From Bordetella genomosp. 4 (GTDB lineage Bacteria > Pseudomonadota > Gammaproteobacteria > Burkholderiales > Burkholderiaceae_B): 64,000 nt of DNA. Of this stretch, positions 9,991 to 19,077 are shown one piece after another. Location of the stretch: contig NZ_NEVQ01000013.1 of assembly GCF_002261185.1 (NCBI RefSeq), positions 558,001-622,000 of the forward strand, in the 5' to 3' direction. The notes beneath the pieces are model-generated. The model was not told the DNA's origin and did not search any database. It saw only the letters and a program-made list of their open reading frames with translations. The translations under genes were made by a program, and so were the position numbers. Every line of letters starts with the position of its first letter. Position 1 is the stretch's first letter.

Positions 9991-10824
9991 ATGAATCACG
10001 ACCTCTCTATCGCCTTTATCGGTGGCGGCAACATGGCCACGGCGCTGGCCAGCGGGCTCGCCGGAAAAACCTGCCCTGCTGGCAACCTGCATGTCGTCGA
10101 CCCCAACGCCGACGTACAAAACGCCTGGCGCCAACGCGGCGCGACAGCCGCAGGCGCACCCGACGAGGCACTGCGCGCCTGCAAAGTCTGGCTCTATGCC
10201 GTCAAACCTCAACAACTGCGCGATGTCGTCGCCGCGACACGTCAGTGGTTGCAGCCCGATACCCTCATTATCAGCGTGGCCGCAGGCATCCGCGCTGACA
10301 CCTTGGCCGAGTGGCTGGGCGAGCCCGGCCGGCCCTGGCAGAACCTGGTGCGCTGCATGCCCAATACACCGGCGCTGGTCGGTGCGGGCGTGTCCGGCCT
10401 GGCTGCCCTGCCCGGCGTCGATGATGCGGGCCGTTCCTTGGCCGAAAGCCTGTTGGCCTCGGTAGGTCAGGTCGTATGGGTAGCGGACGATGCCGCCCTG
10501 GACGCGGTCACCGCGCTGTCCGGCAGCGGCCCGGCGTATGTCTTCCTGTTTCTGGAGTCCCTGATTGCAGGCGGCGTGGCCGTCGGCCTCAGCCCTGACC
10601 AGGCACATCAATTGGCCCTGGGCACCCTGGCTGGCGCAACCAAGCTCGCCGAGCAGGCTACCGATTCGCCATCAGTATTGCGCGAACGCGTCACTTCCAA
10701 GGGCGGCACCACTGCCGCTGCATTGCAGGTGTTTGAGCAAGCCGACCTGCGCGGCATCGTGCGCCAGGCTCTCGAAGCCGCCGCGCAGCGCTCGCGAGAG
10801 CTCGCTGACGAGTTCGGCAAATAA
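9991..10824 (+). CDS. proC: Pyrroline-5-carboxylate reductase
   Basis: 277 aa, the normal length. It reduces 1-pyrroline-5-carboxylate to proline with NAD(P)H in the cytosol, the last step of proline synthesis. It shows the N-terminal dinucleotide motif (IGGGNMATAL), VKPQQL, the C-terminal dimer segment ALSGSGPAYVFLFLES and the signature VTSKGGTTAAAL. The start MNHDLS is chosen because it sits directly before the Rossmann strand; the frame is open upstream to 9763, but that extension looks non-coding. No clear Shine-Dalgarno sequence precedes it. Confidence 0.96.
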   Translation: MNHDLSIAFIGGGNMATALASGLAGKTCPAGNLHVVDPNADVQNAWRQRGATAAGAPDEALRACKVWLYAVKPQQLRDVVAATRQWLQPDTLIISVAAGIRADTLAEWLGEPGRPWQNLVRCMPNTPALVGAGVSGLAALPGVDDAGRSLAESLLASVGQVVWVADDAALDAVTALSGSGPAYVFLFLESLIAGGVAVGLSPDQAHQLALGTLAGATKLAEQATDSPSVLRERVTSKGGTTAAALQVFEQADLRGIVRQALEAAAQRSRELADEFGK

Positions 10825-10833
10825 GTCCCGAGG

Positions 10834-10863
10834 GGGTATCTGACATCGCGATGTCAGATACCC
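10834..10863. promoter_or_regulatory. Perfect 30-bp palindrome before the YhhQ-type gene
   Basis: Arms at 10834-10848 and 10849-10863 are exactly complementary with no spacer. The element ends 3 bp before the first possible start codon of the next gene and 10 bp after the proC stop. As RNA it would fold into a long stem over the ribosome binding region; as DNA it could be an operator. No T run follows, so it is not a canonical terminator. Confidence 0.7.
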
Positions 10864-10866
10864 TCC

Positions 10867-11481
10867 ATGCAAGCAATGAACATCAATACCCCTAAGCCTG
10901 GTTTGAGCAGCATCAACCCGGCCCCGCCCACATCCCGCCATTTTCAGGCAATGACGGCCGGCCAGTTCGCCGTGGCCGTCTTTTGCATGGGTCTGATCGT
11001 CGTCGGGTCCAACATCCTCGTCCAGGTACCGCTCAACGACTGGCTGACCTGGGGTGGGCTGTCGTACCCGATCGCGTTTCTGGTGACCGATGTCCTGAAC
11101 CGGCGCTTTGGCCCGAGCGCAGCGCGCCGCGTCGCCTGGGTGGGCTTTGCCCTGGCCCTCGCCGTATCCATCTGGCTGGCCTCTCCCCGTATCGCGCTGG
11201 CCTCGGGGCTGGCCTACATCTGCGCACAATTGGCCGACATCCAGGTCTTTGACCGGCTGCGCGATCAGCGCTGGTGGCGCGCGCCGCTGCTGTCAGGCAC
11301 TGTCGGCGCCCTGCTCGATACCGCGGTGTTTTTCAGCGTAGCCTTTGCCGCGACCGGAACGCCGTGGGTGACCTGGATGCTCGGCGATCTGGCCATCAAA
11401 CTGGTCGTCAACGTCAGCATGCTGGCACCCTTCCGAGCGCTGATGTGGAATCTGGCGCGGCCCGAACCTCTGGATATTTGA
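10867..11481 (+). CDS. YhhQ/VUT-family queuosine-precursor-type transporter
   Basis: 204 aa membrane protein with about six hydrophobic segments. The phrases NILVQVPLNDWLTWGGLSYPIAFLVTDVLNRRFGP and LSGTVGALLDTAVFFSVAF match the DUF165 (YhhQ) family, whose E. coli member imports preQ0/preQ1 for queuosine synthesis. The substrate here is inferred. A second in-frame ATG at 10876 is equally plausible as the start, because neither has a clear Shine-Dalgarno sequence. The palindrome at 10834-10863 overlaps the region where a ribosome binding site would be. Confidence 0.85.
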   Translation: MQAMNINTPKPGLSSINPAPPTSRHFQAMTAGQFAVAVFCMGLIVVGSNILVQVPLNDWLTWGGLSYPIAFLVTDVLNRRFGPSAARRVAWVGFALALAVSIWLASPRIALASGLAYICAQLADIQVFDRLRDQRWWRAPLLSGTVGALLDTAVFFSVAFAATGTPWVTWMLGDLAIKLVVNVSMLAPFRALMWNLARPEPLDI

Positions 11482-11502
11482 CAGCGCCCCTCAGTGGTGT
11501 AA

Positions 11503-11531
11503 AAGTCACAACTCTGTCACATCCCATACAT
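11503..11531 (+). promoter_or_regulatory. Candidate Pho box upstream of ugpB
   Basis: Three 7-bp units spaced 11 bp apart: AAGTCAC (11503), CTGTCAC (11514) and CATACAT (11525). PhoB sites are direct repeats of about CTGTCAT with 11-bp periodicity, and ugp operons are known PhoB targets. The middle unit is near consensus; the outer units match less well. Confidence 0.6.
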
Positions 11532-11600
11532 AAGGTGTCGTGTTCATTGCGGCCCAGTACCCTTGGCCCCCACTACGCACGCAAACCGGAGAACAAATCC

Positions 11601-12914
11601 ATGAGACCGCAACGCCTAGCCCTCACCTTTGCCGCACTAATGACTGCCTTTGCCGCGACCTCGGCATACGCCGCGACGGAAATCCAATTCTGGCACTCGA
11701 TGGAAGGCGCATTGGGTGAGCGCGTCAATGAACTCGTCCAGGAATTCAACAAGAAAAATCCCGACTACAAGGTCAATGCCGTCTACAAAGGCAACTATGG
11801 CGAGTCGATGAACGCCGGCATCGCCGCGTTCCGCGCCGGCAACGCTCCCGACATTCTGCAGGTATTCGAGGTCGGCACGGCCACCATGATGTACGCCAAG
11901 GGCGCCGTCAAGCCGGTGCAGGAGATGTCCGAAGAAGCCGGCGAGCCCTTGGATCCGAAAGCCTTTATCGGCGCGGTGGCAGGCTACTACTCGTCGCAAG
12001 ACGGCAAGCTGATCTCCATGCCGTTCAACAGTTCGACGGTGGTGTTCTACTACAACAAGGACGCCTTCAAGAAAGCCGGCCTCGATCCCGAAAAGCCGCC
12101 CAAGACCTGGGAAGAGCTCGCGGACGCCGGCCAGAAACTGAAGGCCGCCGGCCAGGAATGCGGCTACACCACGTCCTGGCCGTCCTGGGTCCAGCTGGAA
12201 ACGCTGTCGGCCTGGCATAACGTGCCCTACGCCACCAAAGACAACGGCTTTGGCGGCCTGGACGCCCGTCTGGCGATCGACACGCCGCTGCACGTACGCC
12301 ACCTGGAAAACCTGGCCAAGCTCGCCAAAGAAGGCATCTTCATGTACGGCGGCCGCGGCGACCAGCCCAACTCACTGTTCATCGGCGGCAAATGCGCCAT
12401 GATTACGGGTTCCAGCGGTCTGCGCGCCAACATCGCCAAGAACGCCAAATTCGAATTCGGCACCTCGACACTGCCCTACTACGCGGACGTCAAAGGCGCA
12501 CCGCAGAACACCATCATCGGCGGCGCCTCGCTGTGGGTCTTTGCCAAGAAATCGCCCGAGGTCTACAAAGGCGTGACCAAGTTCTTCCATTTCCTGGCCA
12601 GCCCCGAAATCGCTGCCCGCTGGCACCAACAGACCGGCTACGTGCCCGTCACCGTCGCCGCCTACGAGCAAACCAAAAAATCCGGCTACTACGACAAGAA
12701 TCCGGGTACCGAAGTCGGCGTCAAACAGTTGAACGTCCAGACCACGGCGCAATCGCGCGGCCTGCGCCTGGGCTACCTGCCGCAGATCCGTGAAATCGAA
12801 GATCAGGAAATCGAACGCATCGTTTCCGGCAAGACCAGCGCCCAGGATGGCATCAAGACCATGGTCACGCGTGGCAACGAGCTGCTCGAGAAATTCGAAA
12901 AGAGCGTGAAGTAA
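11601..12914 (+). CDS. ugpB: sn-Glycerol-3-phosphate-binding periplasmic protein UgpB
   Basis: 437 aa, matching UgpB. The signal peptide (LALTFAALMTAFAATSAYA) is cleaved near residue 24. The mature protein starts TEIQFWHSMEG and carries UgpB segments such as GNYGESMNAGIAAFRAGNAPDILQVFEVGTATMM, PFNSSTVVFYYNKDAF and a late GYLPQIREIEDQEIERI. The protein captures glycerol-3-phosphate or glycerophosphodiesters in the periplasm for UgpAEC. The start has GGAGAA upstream. A terminator follows the gene, consistent with higher receptor expression. Confidence 0.96.
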   Translation: MRPQRLALTFAALMTAFAATSAYAATEIQFWHSMEGALGERVNELVQEFNKKNPDYKVNAVYKGNYGESMNAGIAAFRAGNAPDILQVFEVGTATMMYAKGAVKPVQEMSEEAGEPLDPKAFIGAVAGYYSSQDGKLISMPFNSSTVVFYYNKDAFKKAGLDPEKPPKTWEELADAGQKLKAAGQECGYTTSWPSWVQLETLSAWHNVPYATKDNGFGGLDARLAIDTPLHVRHLENLAKLAKEGIFMYGGRGDQPNSLFIGGKCAMITGSSGLRANIAKNAKFEFGTSTLPYYADVKGAPQNTIIGGASLWVFAKKSPEVYKGVTKFFHFLASPEIAARWHQQTGYVPVTVAAYEQTKKSGYYDKNPGTEVGVKQLNVQTTAQSRGLRLGYLPQIREIEDQEIERIVSGKTSAQDGIKTMVTRGNELLEKFEKSVK

Positions 12915-12926
12915 AACCCGCTGTCA

Positions 12927-12961
12927 CGGCGGCTTTCATCAGGAGAGCCGCCGCTTTTTTT
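12927..12961 (+). terminator. Rho-independent terminator after ugpB
   Basis: An 8-bp G+C-rich stem (CGGCGGCT at 12927-12934 with its complement at 12946-12953) is followed by GC and an uninterrupted T run. It lies between ugpB and ugpA, so it probably attenuates rather than ends the operon. A weaker hairpin followed by five Ts lies at 12993-13014. Confidence 0.85.
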
Positions 12962-13037
12962 GCGGTGATATGTATTTCCAAATTACATTGATAGGTCTGA
13001 TGACGGACCTTTTTGCTAGCTGACCAGGGCTTGCCTC

Positions 13038-13919
13038 ATGGAAAAACGCGTCGTCTTCCGACACAAGACCCTGCCATACCTGTTACTGGCGCCGCAGATT
13101 GCGGTCACGCTGGTGTTCTTTTTCTGGCCTGCCGGCCAAGCCCTGTGGCAATCGACGCAGTTACAGGATGTCTTCGGTCTATCTACTGAATTCGTAGGCC
13201 TGGACAATTTCGTTGATCTGTTCAACCAGACGGCCTATCTGGAATCTTTCCGGGTCACCGCCGTGTTCTCGGCGCTGGTGGCCTTTGTCGGGCTGGCCGT
13301 TTCCCTCCTGTTGGCCGTCATGGCCGATCGCGTCATCCGCGGTGCAGGCTTGTACAAAACCCTGCTGATCTGGCCCTACGCCGTCGCGCCTGCGGTCGTT
13401 GGCGTGCTGTGGCTGTTCCTCTTTTCCCCATCGGTCGGCATCCTGGCCGTCGCGCTGGGCAAAATGGGCATAGGCTGGAATCCGCGGCTGGACGGCGACC
13501 AGGCCATGATGCTGGTGCTCATTGCCGCTGTCTGGAAACAGATCTCGTACAACTTCCTGTTTTTCCTGGCTGGCCTGCAATCCATTCCGCGCTCGTTGAT
13601 CGAGGCCGCCGCGATCGATGGCGCGTCGCCTACGCGCCGTTTCTGGACCATCGTCTTTCCGCTGCTGTCGCCGACCACGTTCTTTCTGCTGGTCGTCAAC
13701 GTCATCTATGCGTTCTTCGATACGTTTGCGGTGATCGACACCACCACGCAAGGCGGCCCGGGCACGTCCACCTCCATCCTGGTCTACAAAGTCTACAGCG
13801 ATGCTTTCAACGGCCTGGACCTGGGTTCCTCGGCCGCACAGTCCGTCGTGCTGATGGCCATCGTCGTGGCGCTCACCGTCGTGCAGTTCCGCTACATCGA
13901 CCGCAAAGTCCAGTACTGA
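13038..13919 (+). CDS. ugpA: sn-Glycerol-3-phosphate ABC transporter permease UgpA
   Basis: 293 aa with six predicted membrane segments and the EAA loop ([27 protein letters not shown]). The N-terminus ([32 protein letters not shown]) is typical of UgpA. It pairs with UgpE in the inner membrane. The start lies 123 bp after the ugpB stop; the intervening terminator separates receptor from permease expression. Confidence 0.95.
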   Translation: MEKRVVFRHKTLPYLLLAPQIAVTLVFFFWPAGQALWQSTQLQDVFGLSTEFVGLDNFVDLFNQTAYLESFRVTAVFSALVAFVGLAVSLLLAVMADRVIRGAGLYKTLLIWPYAVAPAVVGVLWLFLFSPSVGILAVALGKMGIGWNPRLDGDQAMMLVLIAAVWKQISYNFLFFLAGLQSIPRSLIEAAAIDGASPTRRFWTIVFPLLSPTTFFLLVVNVIYAFFDTFAVIDTTTQGGPGTSTSILVYKVYSDAFNGLDLGSSAAQSVVLMAIVVALTVVQFRYIDRKVQY

Positions 13920-13937
13920 TCAAAAAGGCTACGCATC

Positions 13938-14765
13938 ATGGTTGAACGCCGCCCCTGGCTGGACATCCTCGCTCACATCATCCTGCTGTGCGGGGTGGCG
14001 CTGGTCGCCTTTCCGCTGTATGTGACATTTGTCGCCTCGACCCAGACCGCCCAGGAAGTCGCCGCTGCACCGATGTCGCTGCTGCCCGGCCCGCATTTCG
14101 TCGAGAACTACACGCGCGCGCTGACCAACGCGGGCGTGGGCAGCATGCTGTATGTCAGCTTGATCATGGCGCTGGCCATCTCGCTGGGCAAAATCGCCAT
14201 CTCATTGCTCTCGGCTTTTGCCGTGGTGTATTTCCGCTTTCCGGGGCGCATGTTCTTTTTCTGGATGATCTTCGTCACCCTGATGCTGCCCGTCGAAGTC
14301 CGTATCGCGCCCACCTACAAAGTGGTCGCCGATCTGGGACTGCTCAACAGCTACGCCGGTCTGACGCTGCCGCTCATTGCCTCGGCGACTGCGACGTTCC
14401 TGTTCCGCCAGTTCTTTCTGACCGTGCCCGACGAGCTCGTCGAAGCCGCGCGCATCGACGGCGCCAGCCCGCTGCGATTTTTCCGCGACGTGCTGTTGCC
14501 GCTATCGCGCACGAGCATCGCCGCCCTCTTTGTCATCCAGTTCATCTACGGCTGGAACCAGTACCTCTGGCCACTGCTCATCACCACCCAGGAAGACATG
14601 TACCCCGTGGTCATCGGCATCAAACGCATGATCAGCGGCGGCGACAGCGTCACCGAGTGGAACATCACCATGGCCACCGCGCTATTGGCCATGATCCCGC
14701 CGGTACTGGTCGTGATCCTGATGCAAAAGTGGTTCGTCAAAGGCTTGGTCGACACCGAAAAATAA
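13938..14765 (+). CDS. ugpE: sn-Glycerol-3-phosphate ABC transporter permease UgpE
   Basis: 275 aa with six membrane segments. It has the binding-protein-dependent permease EAA loop ([33 protein letters not shown]) and the UgpE ending [23 protein letters not shown]. It begins 18 bp after the ugpA stop. It is the second permease subunit of UgpBAEC. Confidence 0.95.
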   Translation: MVERRPWLDILAHIILLCGVALVAFPLYVTFVASTQTAQEVAAAPMSLLPGPHFVENYTRALTNAGVGSMLYVSLIMALAISLGKIAISLLSAFAVVYFRFPGRMFFFWMIFVTLMLPVEVRIAPTYKVVADLGLLNSYAGLTLPLIASATATFLFRQFFLTVPDELVEAARIDGASPLRFFRDVLLPLSRTSIAALFVIQFIYGWNQYLWPLLITTQEDMYPVVIGIKRMISGGDSVTEWNITMATALLAMIPPVLVVILMQKWFVKGLVDTEK

Positions 14766-14811
14766 CCGTGCCGCCCCTCACCCGGGCAGCCGCTTACGCA
14801 AAGAATATCTC

Positions 14812-15891
14812 ATGGCAACCCTGAGCTTTCGCAACGTCAAGAAAACCTATGCCGGCAACGTCGCCGTCATCCACGGCATCGACGCAGACGTAAAGGACGG
14901 CGAATTCATCGTCATTGTCGGCCCGTCCGGCTGCGGAAAATCCACGCTGATGCGCATGGTCGCCGGCCTGGAGACTGTCACCAGCGGCGAGATCCTGATC
15001 GACAACAAAGTCGTCAATCAACTCGAGCCTGCCGAACGCGACATCGCCATGGTGTTCCAGAACTACGCGCTCTACCCGCACATGAGCGTGTTCGATAACA
15101 TGGCCTACGGCCTGAAAATCCGCAAATTCTCCAAGGACGACATACGCAAACGCGTCGACGCCGCCGCCAAAATCCTGGAGCTCGAAAAGCTGCTGGACCG
15201 CCGCCCGCGGCAATTGTCCGGCGGCCAGCGCCAGCGCGTCGCCATGGGCCGCGCCATCGTGCGCGAACCCAAAGTCTTTCTGTTCGACGAGCCCCTCTCC
15301 AACCTGGACGCCAAACTGCGCGTGGCCATGCGTCTGGAAATCATGAAACTGCATCGGCGCCTGGGCACCACCAGCCTGTACGTCACGCACGATCAAGTCG
15401 AGGCCATGACGCTGGCCCATCGCATGATTGTCATGAACCAGGGCGTGCCCGAGCAGATCGGCACTCCCATGGAGGTCTTCGAAAAGCCCGCCTCCACCTT
15501 TGTCGCAGGCTTCATCGGCTCTCCGCCCATGAACCTGATTACGGTTGCCACCACCGCCGAAGGCAGCGTCCAGACTCAAGACGGCATCGCTCTGCAAATC
15601 CCGGCAGACCAAGTCCCCGCCGCCATACGTGGCCGCCCCGTCATCCTGGGCATACGTCCGGAGCACATCAGTCTCGATAGTCAGGGCATCCCCGCTGAAG
15701 TCGAAATGATCGAAACCCTGGGCTCGGAACAACTCTTGCACGCGCGCTGCGGTCAATCGCCTATCGTCGTCCGCTGTCCCACCAGCCTGTTGGCCGCCAC
15801 GCCGTACAAACCCGGTGACTCCATCCAACTCGGTTCAGACGGCCGCCACGCCCTGCACTGGTTCGACGTGCAGACCGGGCGGCGGATCTGA
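14812..15891 (+). CDS. ugpC: sn-Glycerol-3-phosphate ABC transporter ATPase UgpC
   Basis: 359 aa, the CUT1/MalK-type length. It has Walker A (GPSGCGKST), Q-loop ([12 protein letters not shown]), signature (LSGGQRQR), Walker B ([11 protein letters not shown]) and switch His (VTHDQ), followed by a C-terminal regulatory TOBE domain from about residue 240. It energises UgpAE. No ugpQ phosphodiesterase follows; the next gene is convergent after 35 bp. Confidence 0.96.
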   Translation: MATLSFRNVKKTYAGNVAVIHGIDADVKDGEFIVIVGPSGCGKSTLMRMVAGLETVTSGEILIDNKVVNQLEPAERDIAMVFQNYALYPHMSVFDNMAYGLKIRKFSKDDIRKRVDAAAKILELEKLLDRRPRQLSGGQRQRVAMGRAIVREPKVFLFDEPLSNLDAKLRVAMRLEIMKLHRRLGTTSLYVTHDQVEAMTLAHRMIVMNQGVPEQIGTPMEVFEKPASTFVAGFIGSPPMNLITVATTAEGSVQTQDGIALQIPADQVPAAIRGRPVILGIRPEHISLDSQGIPAEVEMIETLGSEQLLHARCGQSPIVVRCPTSLLAATPYKPGDSIQLGSDGRHALHWFDVQTGRRI

Positions 15892-15926
15892 CGATGCCGT
15901 GATCCATCGGCGTCCGCCATCAGTCT

Positions 15927-17012
15927 CTAGGCACCGCGAACCGTATGCGCCTGAATCGCTGATGGCATCGGCACGGACCACGTCTCGGACAACTTGTGCA
16001 ACGCCGGCACAATCGTGGGATCCAGGGACACGCCCTGACTGAGCTGCTGTGCCCGCAATGCCAGGCCCCGGTCACCCGGCAATCGCACTGCGTCCACGCC
16101 TGGCCGAGGCAGATTCTCGCGGCACTGCTGTGCCAGCCAATCCATCTGCCGATGAAAGTCTTCTTTGCCACCAAAACCCGTTGTGTCATGCAGCGTCAGA
16201 TACACCGTAGCGCCCCACCCCTCGGCGCCGTCGGCACGGCCATAACCGCCTAAGCCGCCTGTCAGCGCCTCGATCAGCAAAGCCAGGCCATACCCTTTGT
16301 GCCCTGCGGAGATGCCGCCCACGGGCAGGATGGTGCCGGGCGGCTGAGCAAACAAGACTGACGGGTCACGCGTAGGATTGCCCTGCGCATCGATCAACCA
16401 GGCCTCATCGAACTGCCTGCCCTGCTGCGCCAAACGTGCGGACATACCGTTAGTCGTGATCGAAGCGGAGATATCGATCAACAACGGCGATGCTGCAGGG
16501 ATGCCTGCGGCAATAGGATTAGGCGTAAACACGGCCTGAGTGCCGCCAAAAGGCGCCACGCTACGTCCTGCCGGATCGGATGACGCCAGCACGATCAACA
16601 TGTCTTGTTCAACTGCGCGCAACAGATAGCTGGCCAGGCACGCAATATGGTGGCTGCGCCGGATGACCAGGGTTGCCGAACCGAAACGTCGCGCACGCGG
16701 CAGCAATTCATCGATTGCGCGGCACACCAGCCAGGGGCCCGGCAAGCGCCGGCCGTCCCACAATACCGCCGCTTCTTTGTCGGACAGGACCTCCGGCTCG
16801 CCGTCATTGGTCATGCGGCCTTGCTGCAGTTCCGCTGCATAGGGGGCCAACAACGCCAGGCCATGCGTCGTATGTCCCAGTAAATCGCCCTCCACCAATA
16901 CCTCGGCCACGGTAGCCGCGATATCTGTACGCATCCCGGCCTGCACCAACACCCGCTCGGCAAACTCCCGTAGCGCGCCAGCTGCATAAACCCCAATTTC
17001 ATCACGACTCAT
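15927..17012 (-). CDS. Malate/L-lactate dehydrogenase family (Ldh_2) oxidoreductase
   Basis: 361 aa. This NAD(P)-dependent family (YlbC, AllD, ComC) oxidises 2-hydroxy acids such as malate, lactate, ureidoglycolate or sulfolactate. Visible hallmarks are GDLLGHTTHGL near the N-terminus, the IRRSHHIACLASYLL helix, FTPNPIAAGIP, and SAGHKGYGLALLIEALTGGL. The ATG at 17012 is chosen because AAGGAG lies 9 nt upstream and the start overlaps the tctA stop (ATGA). The gene belongs to the tct operon, so its substrate probably derives from what TctABC imports. Confidence 0.9.
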   Translation of the reverse strand: MSRDEIGVYAAGALREFAERVLVQAGMRTDIAATVAEVLVEGDLLGHTTHGLALLAPYAAELQQGRMTNDGEPEVLSDKEAAVLWDGRRLPGPWLVCRAIDELLPRARRFGSATLVIRRSHHIACLASYLLRAVEQDMLIVLASSDPAGRSVAPFGGTQAVFTPNPIAAGIPAASPLLIDISASITTNGMSARLAQQGRQFDEAWLIDAQGNPTRDPSVLFAQPPGTILPVGGISAGHKGYGLALLIEALTGGLGGYGRADGAEGWGATVYLTLHDTTGFGGKEDFHRQMDWLAQQCRENLPRPGVDAVRLPGDRGLALRAQQLSQGVSLDPTIVPALHKLSETWSVPMPSAIQAHTVRGA

Positions 17013-18517
17013 GCCGTCACGCTCCTTTTCTGCATCGACATGCGATATACGCCTTTGCACAGCGGTATCAACCACACCAGGATTGCCAGGACACCCAGGC
17101 CGCACGCAATCGGACGGCTGAAGAAAGCCCAGAAATTCCCATCGGCCTTGATCATCGAGAAAACGAAATGCTCTTCGAGCATGCCGCCCAGCACCACTCC
17201 CAGCACAGCAGGTGCAATCGGAAAGTCGTTCTCCTCCATCAGATATGCCAGCACGCCCATCACCAACATCACCAGCACATCGAACACGCTGTTATTGATC
17301 GCAAAAGTCCCCACGATGCAGAACAGCAGAATGATGGGCATCAACACATTACGCGGCACATTCAGCACCTGCTTGGCCGTCTTTACCGCCAGATAGCCCA
17401 AGGGCAACATGATGATGTTCGCCAACACGAACACAGTGAAAACCGCATACATCTCGACCGGGCTGTTGGTGAAAATCATTGGGCCTGGCGTCATGTTTTT
17501 CATATACAGCACACCGATCACGATAGCCGTAATCGAATCTCCCGGAATCCCGAACACCAACGCGGGGATCCACGCGCCGGCCAATGCGGAATTATTGGCG
17601 GCCCCGGCCTCGACGATTCCTTCTACATGGCCTGTGCCGAATTTCGCTGGCTCGCGCGAAAAACGTTTGCTCACGCCATACGACATCCAGGCGGCGATGT
17701 CGGCCCCAGCCCCCGGCAGAATACCCACCACGGTTCCCAGCACGCTGCCGCGTGCGACACTGGCAGGATACTTGCGCATCAATCCGCCCATTCCCGTGAA
17801 AATATTCCCGATGCGCCCTTTTATATCCACCGGTCGCTGACTGATATCCGTGGCATAACGCAGCACCTCGGACACCGCAAACATCCCCACCATCATCGGC
17901 AACAGCGTCACGCCATTGAGCATGTCATCATTGCCGAACGTGAAACGCGGGTACGCCGCGGGATTGTTCATCCCAACACAGGCCAGCAACAACCCGATCA
18001 ACAACGACACAAAACCACGCAGCGTGCTCGATGGAGAAATGAATATCGCACACGACAGGCCCAGCACCACCAGCCAGAAAAACTCGTACGACGTGAAATT
18101 CAGCGCAAAATCGGCCAGCATCGGTGCGCACGTAATCAACACGAACGTGCCGAACAGTCCGCCTATGCACGAGAACACGATACTCGCGCCCAACGCCTGA
18201 TCGGCCAGGCCTCGCCGCGTCATGCTGTAGGCCTCGTCGGTATAAGCCGCCGACGACGGCGTGCCCGGTATGCGCAGCAAACACCCCGGAATATCCCCGG
18301 ACGTGATCGCCATCGCCGTGGCCGTCACCATCATCGCGATGGCCGGGATCGGGTCCATGAAAAACGTGATGGGCACCAGCAACGCGACGGCCATCGTCGC
18401 GCTCAGGCCGGGCACTGCCCCCACGAACAGACCGAATATCGCAGACAGCAAAATCACGCCCAGCACAAACGGGTCGGCTACCTGCAGCAATGCCTGATAG
18501 ATATGTTCAGATGCCAT
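17009..18517 (-). CDS. tctA: Tripartite tricarboxylate transporter large permease TctA
   Basis: 502 aa with about twelve membrane segments. It contains the TctA hallmarks GLFVGAVPGLSATMAVALLVPITF, SGDIPGCLLRIPGTPSSAAYTDEAY, GILPGAGADIAAWMSYGVSKRFS and ALVFGIPGDSITAIVIGVLYMKNMTPGP. It forms the transport channel driven by the ion gradient. The start MASEHIYQALL follows the tctB stop by 4 bp. Confidence 0.96.
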   Translation of the reverse strand: MASEHIYQALLQVADPFVLGVILLSAIFGLFVGAVPGLSATMAVALLVPITFFMDPIPAIAMMVTATAMAITSGDIPGCLLRIPGTPSSAAYTDEAYSMTRRGLADQALGASIVFSCIGGLFGTFVLITCAPMLADFALNFTSYEFFWLVVLGLSCAIFISPSSTLRGFVSLLIGLLLACVGMNNPAAYPRFTFGNDDMLNGVTLLPMMVGMFAVSEVLRYATDISQRPVDIKGRIGNIFTGMGGLMRKYPASVARGSVLGTVVGILPGAGADIAAWMSYGVSKRFSREPAKFGTGHVEGIVEAGAANNSALAGAWIPALVFGIPGDSITAIVIGVLYMKNMTPGPMIFTNSPVEMYAVFTVFVLANIIMLPLGYLAVKTAKQVLNVPRNVLMPIILLFCIVGTFAINNSVFDVLVMLVMGVLAYLMEENDFPIAPAVLGVVLGGMLEEHFVFSMIKADGNFWAFFSRPIACGLGVLAILVWLIPLCKGVYRMSMQKRSVTA

Positions 18518-18521
18518 GATG

Positions 18522-18998
18522 TCACCATGCCAACGGTTCGAGCAGACCCCACGGCAATGGCACGTGCAGCACACTGTAGAACATCACATGAATCACGAGC
18601 GAGACGGCCACCGAGACAATCAACGCGCGCATCCAGCGCACGCCAAACAGGCGTTGCATCACCAGCAGCAGCAAAAAGGAACACAGCAAGAATCCCAGCC
18701 AGTCCGCCGCCATGAAATAAAACACCAGCGAAATCGGCACCATCAGAAAACGCAGCACCGCCATCGGATCCCGCAACCACGCGGGCCAGCCTTTGCGCGC
18801 GGCACCTGCGCGGCGCGCACGCCATCCCTGGATCACCAACAACACGGAACAAATAAACAGGCCTATGGAAATCAGCGTCGGAAACAGACTCGCGCCAAAA
18901 TGCTGGCCAGGTATCACGGGAAAAGTGCGCGCAGCGGCGAAAACCAATACAGAGAAAACGCCCAGCACAATCCCAATTCGAATATCGTCGAATTTCAT
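18522..18998 (-). CDS. tctB: Tripartite tricarboxylate transporter small permease TctB
   Basis: 158 aa with four hydrophobic segments, the standard TctB topology. The N-terminus MKFDDIRIGIVLGVFSVLVFAAARTFP and the segment GQHFGASLFPTLISIGL are family-typical. It is an accessory membrane subunit required by TctA. It lies between tctC (79 bp upstream) and tctA. Confidence 0.93.
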   Translation of the reverse strand: MKFDDIRIGIVLGVFSVLVFAAARTFPVIPGQHFGASLFPTLISIGLFICSVLLVIQGWRARRAGAARKGWPAWLRDPMAVLRFLMVPISLVFYFMAADWLGFLLCSFLLLLVMQRLFGVRWMRALIVSVAVSLVIHVMFYSVLHVPLPWGLLEPLAW

Positions 18999-19077
18999 GG
19001 GACCTCTACGAAATGAGGGTTCGACACCCCGACCGGCATAGCGGCCGGGGAATGCGATGCGGCAACGATGCCAATGG

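Noticed and set aside
17168-18715. 515-codon open frame antisense to tctA/tctB
   Set aside because: It is His/Arg/Gln-rich shadow translation opposite membrane proteins.
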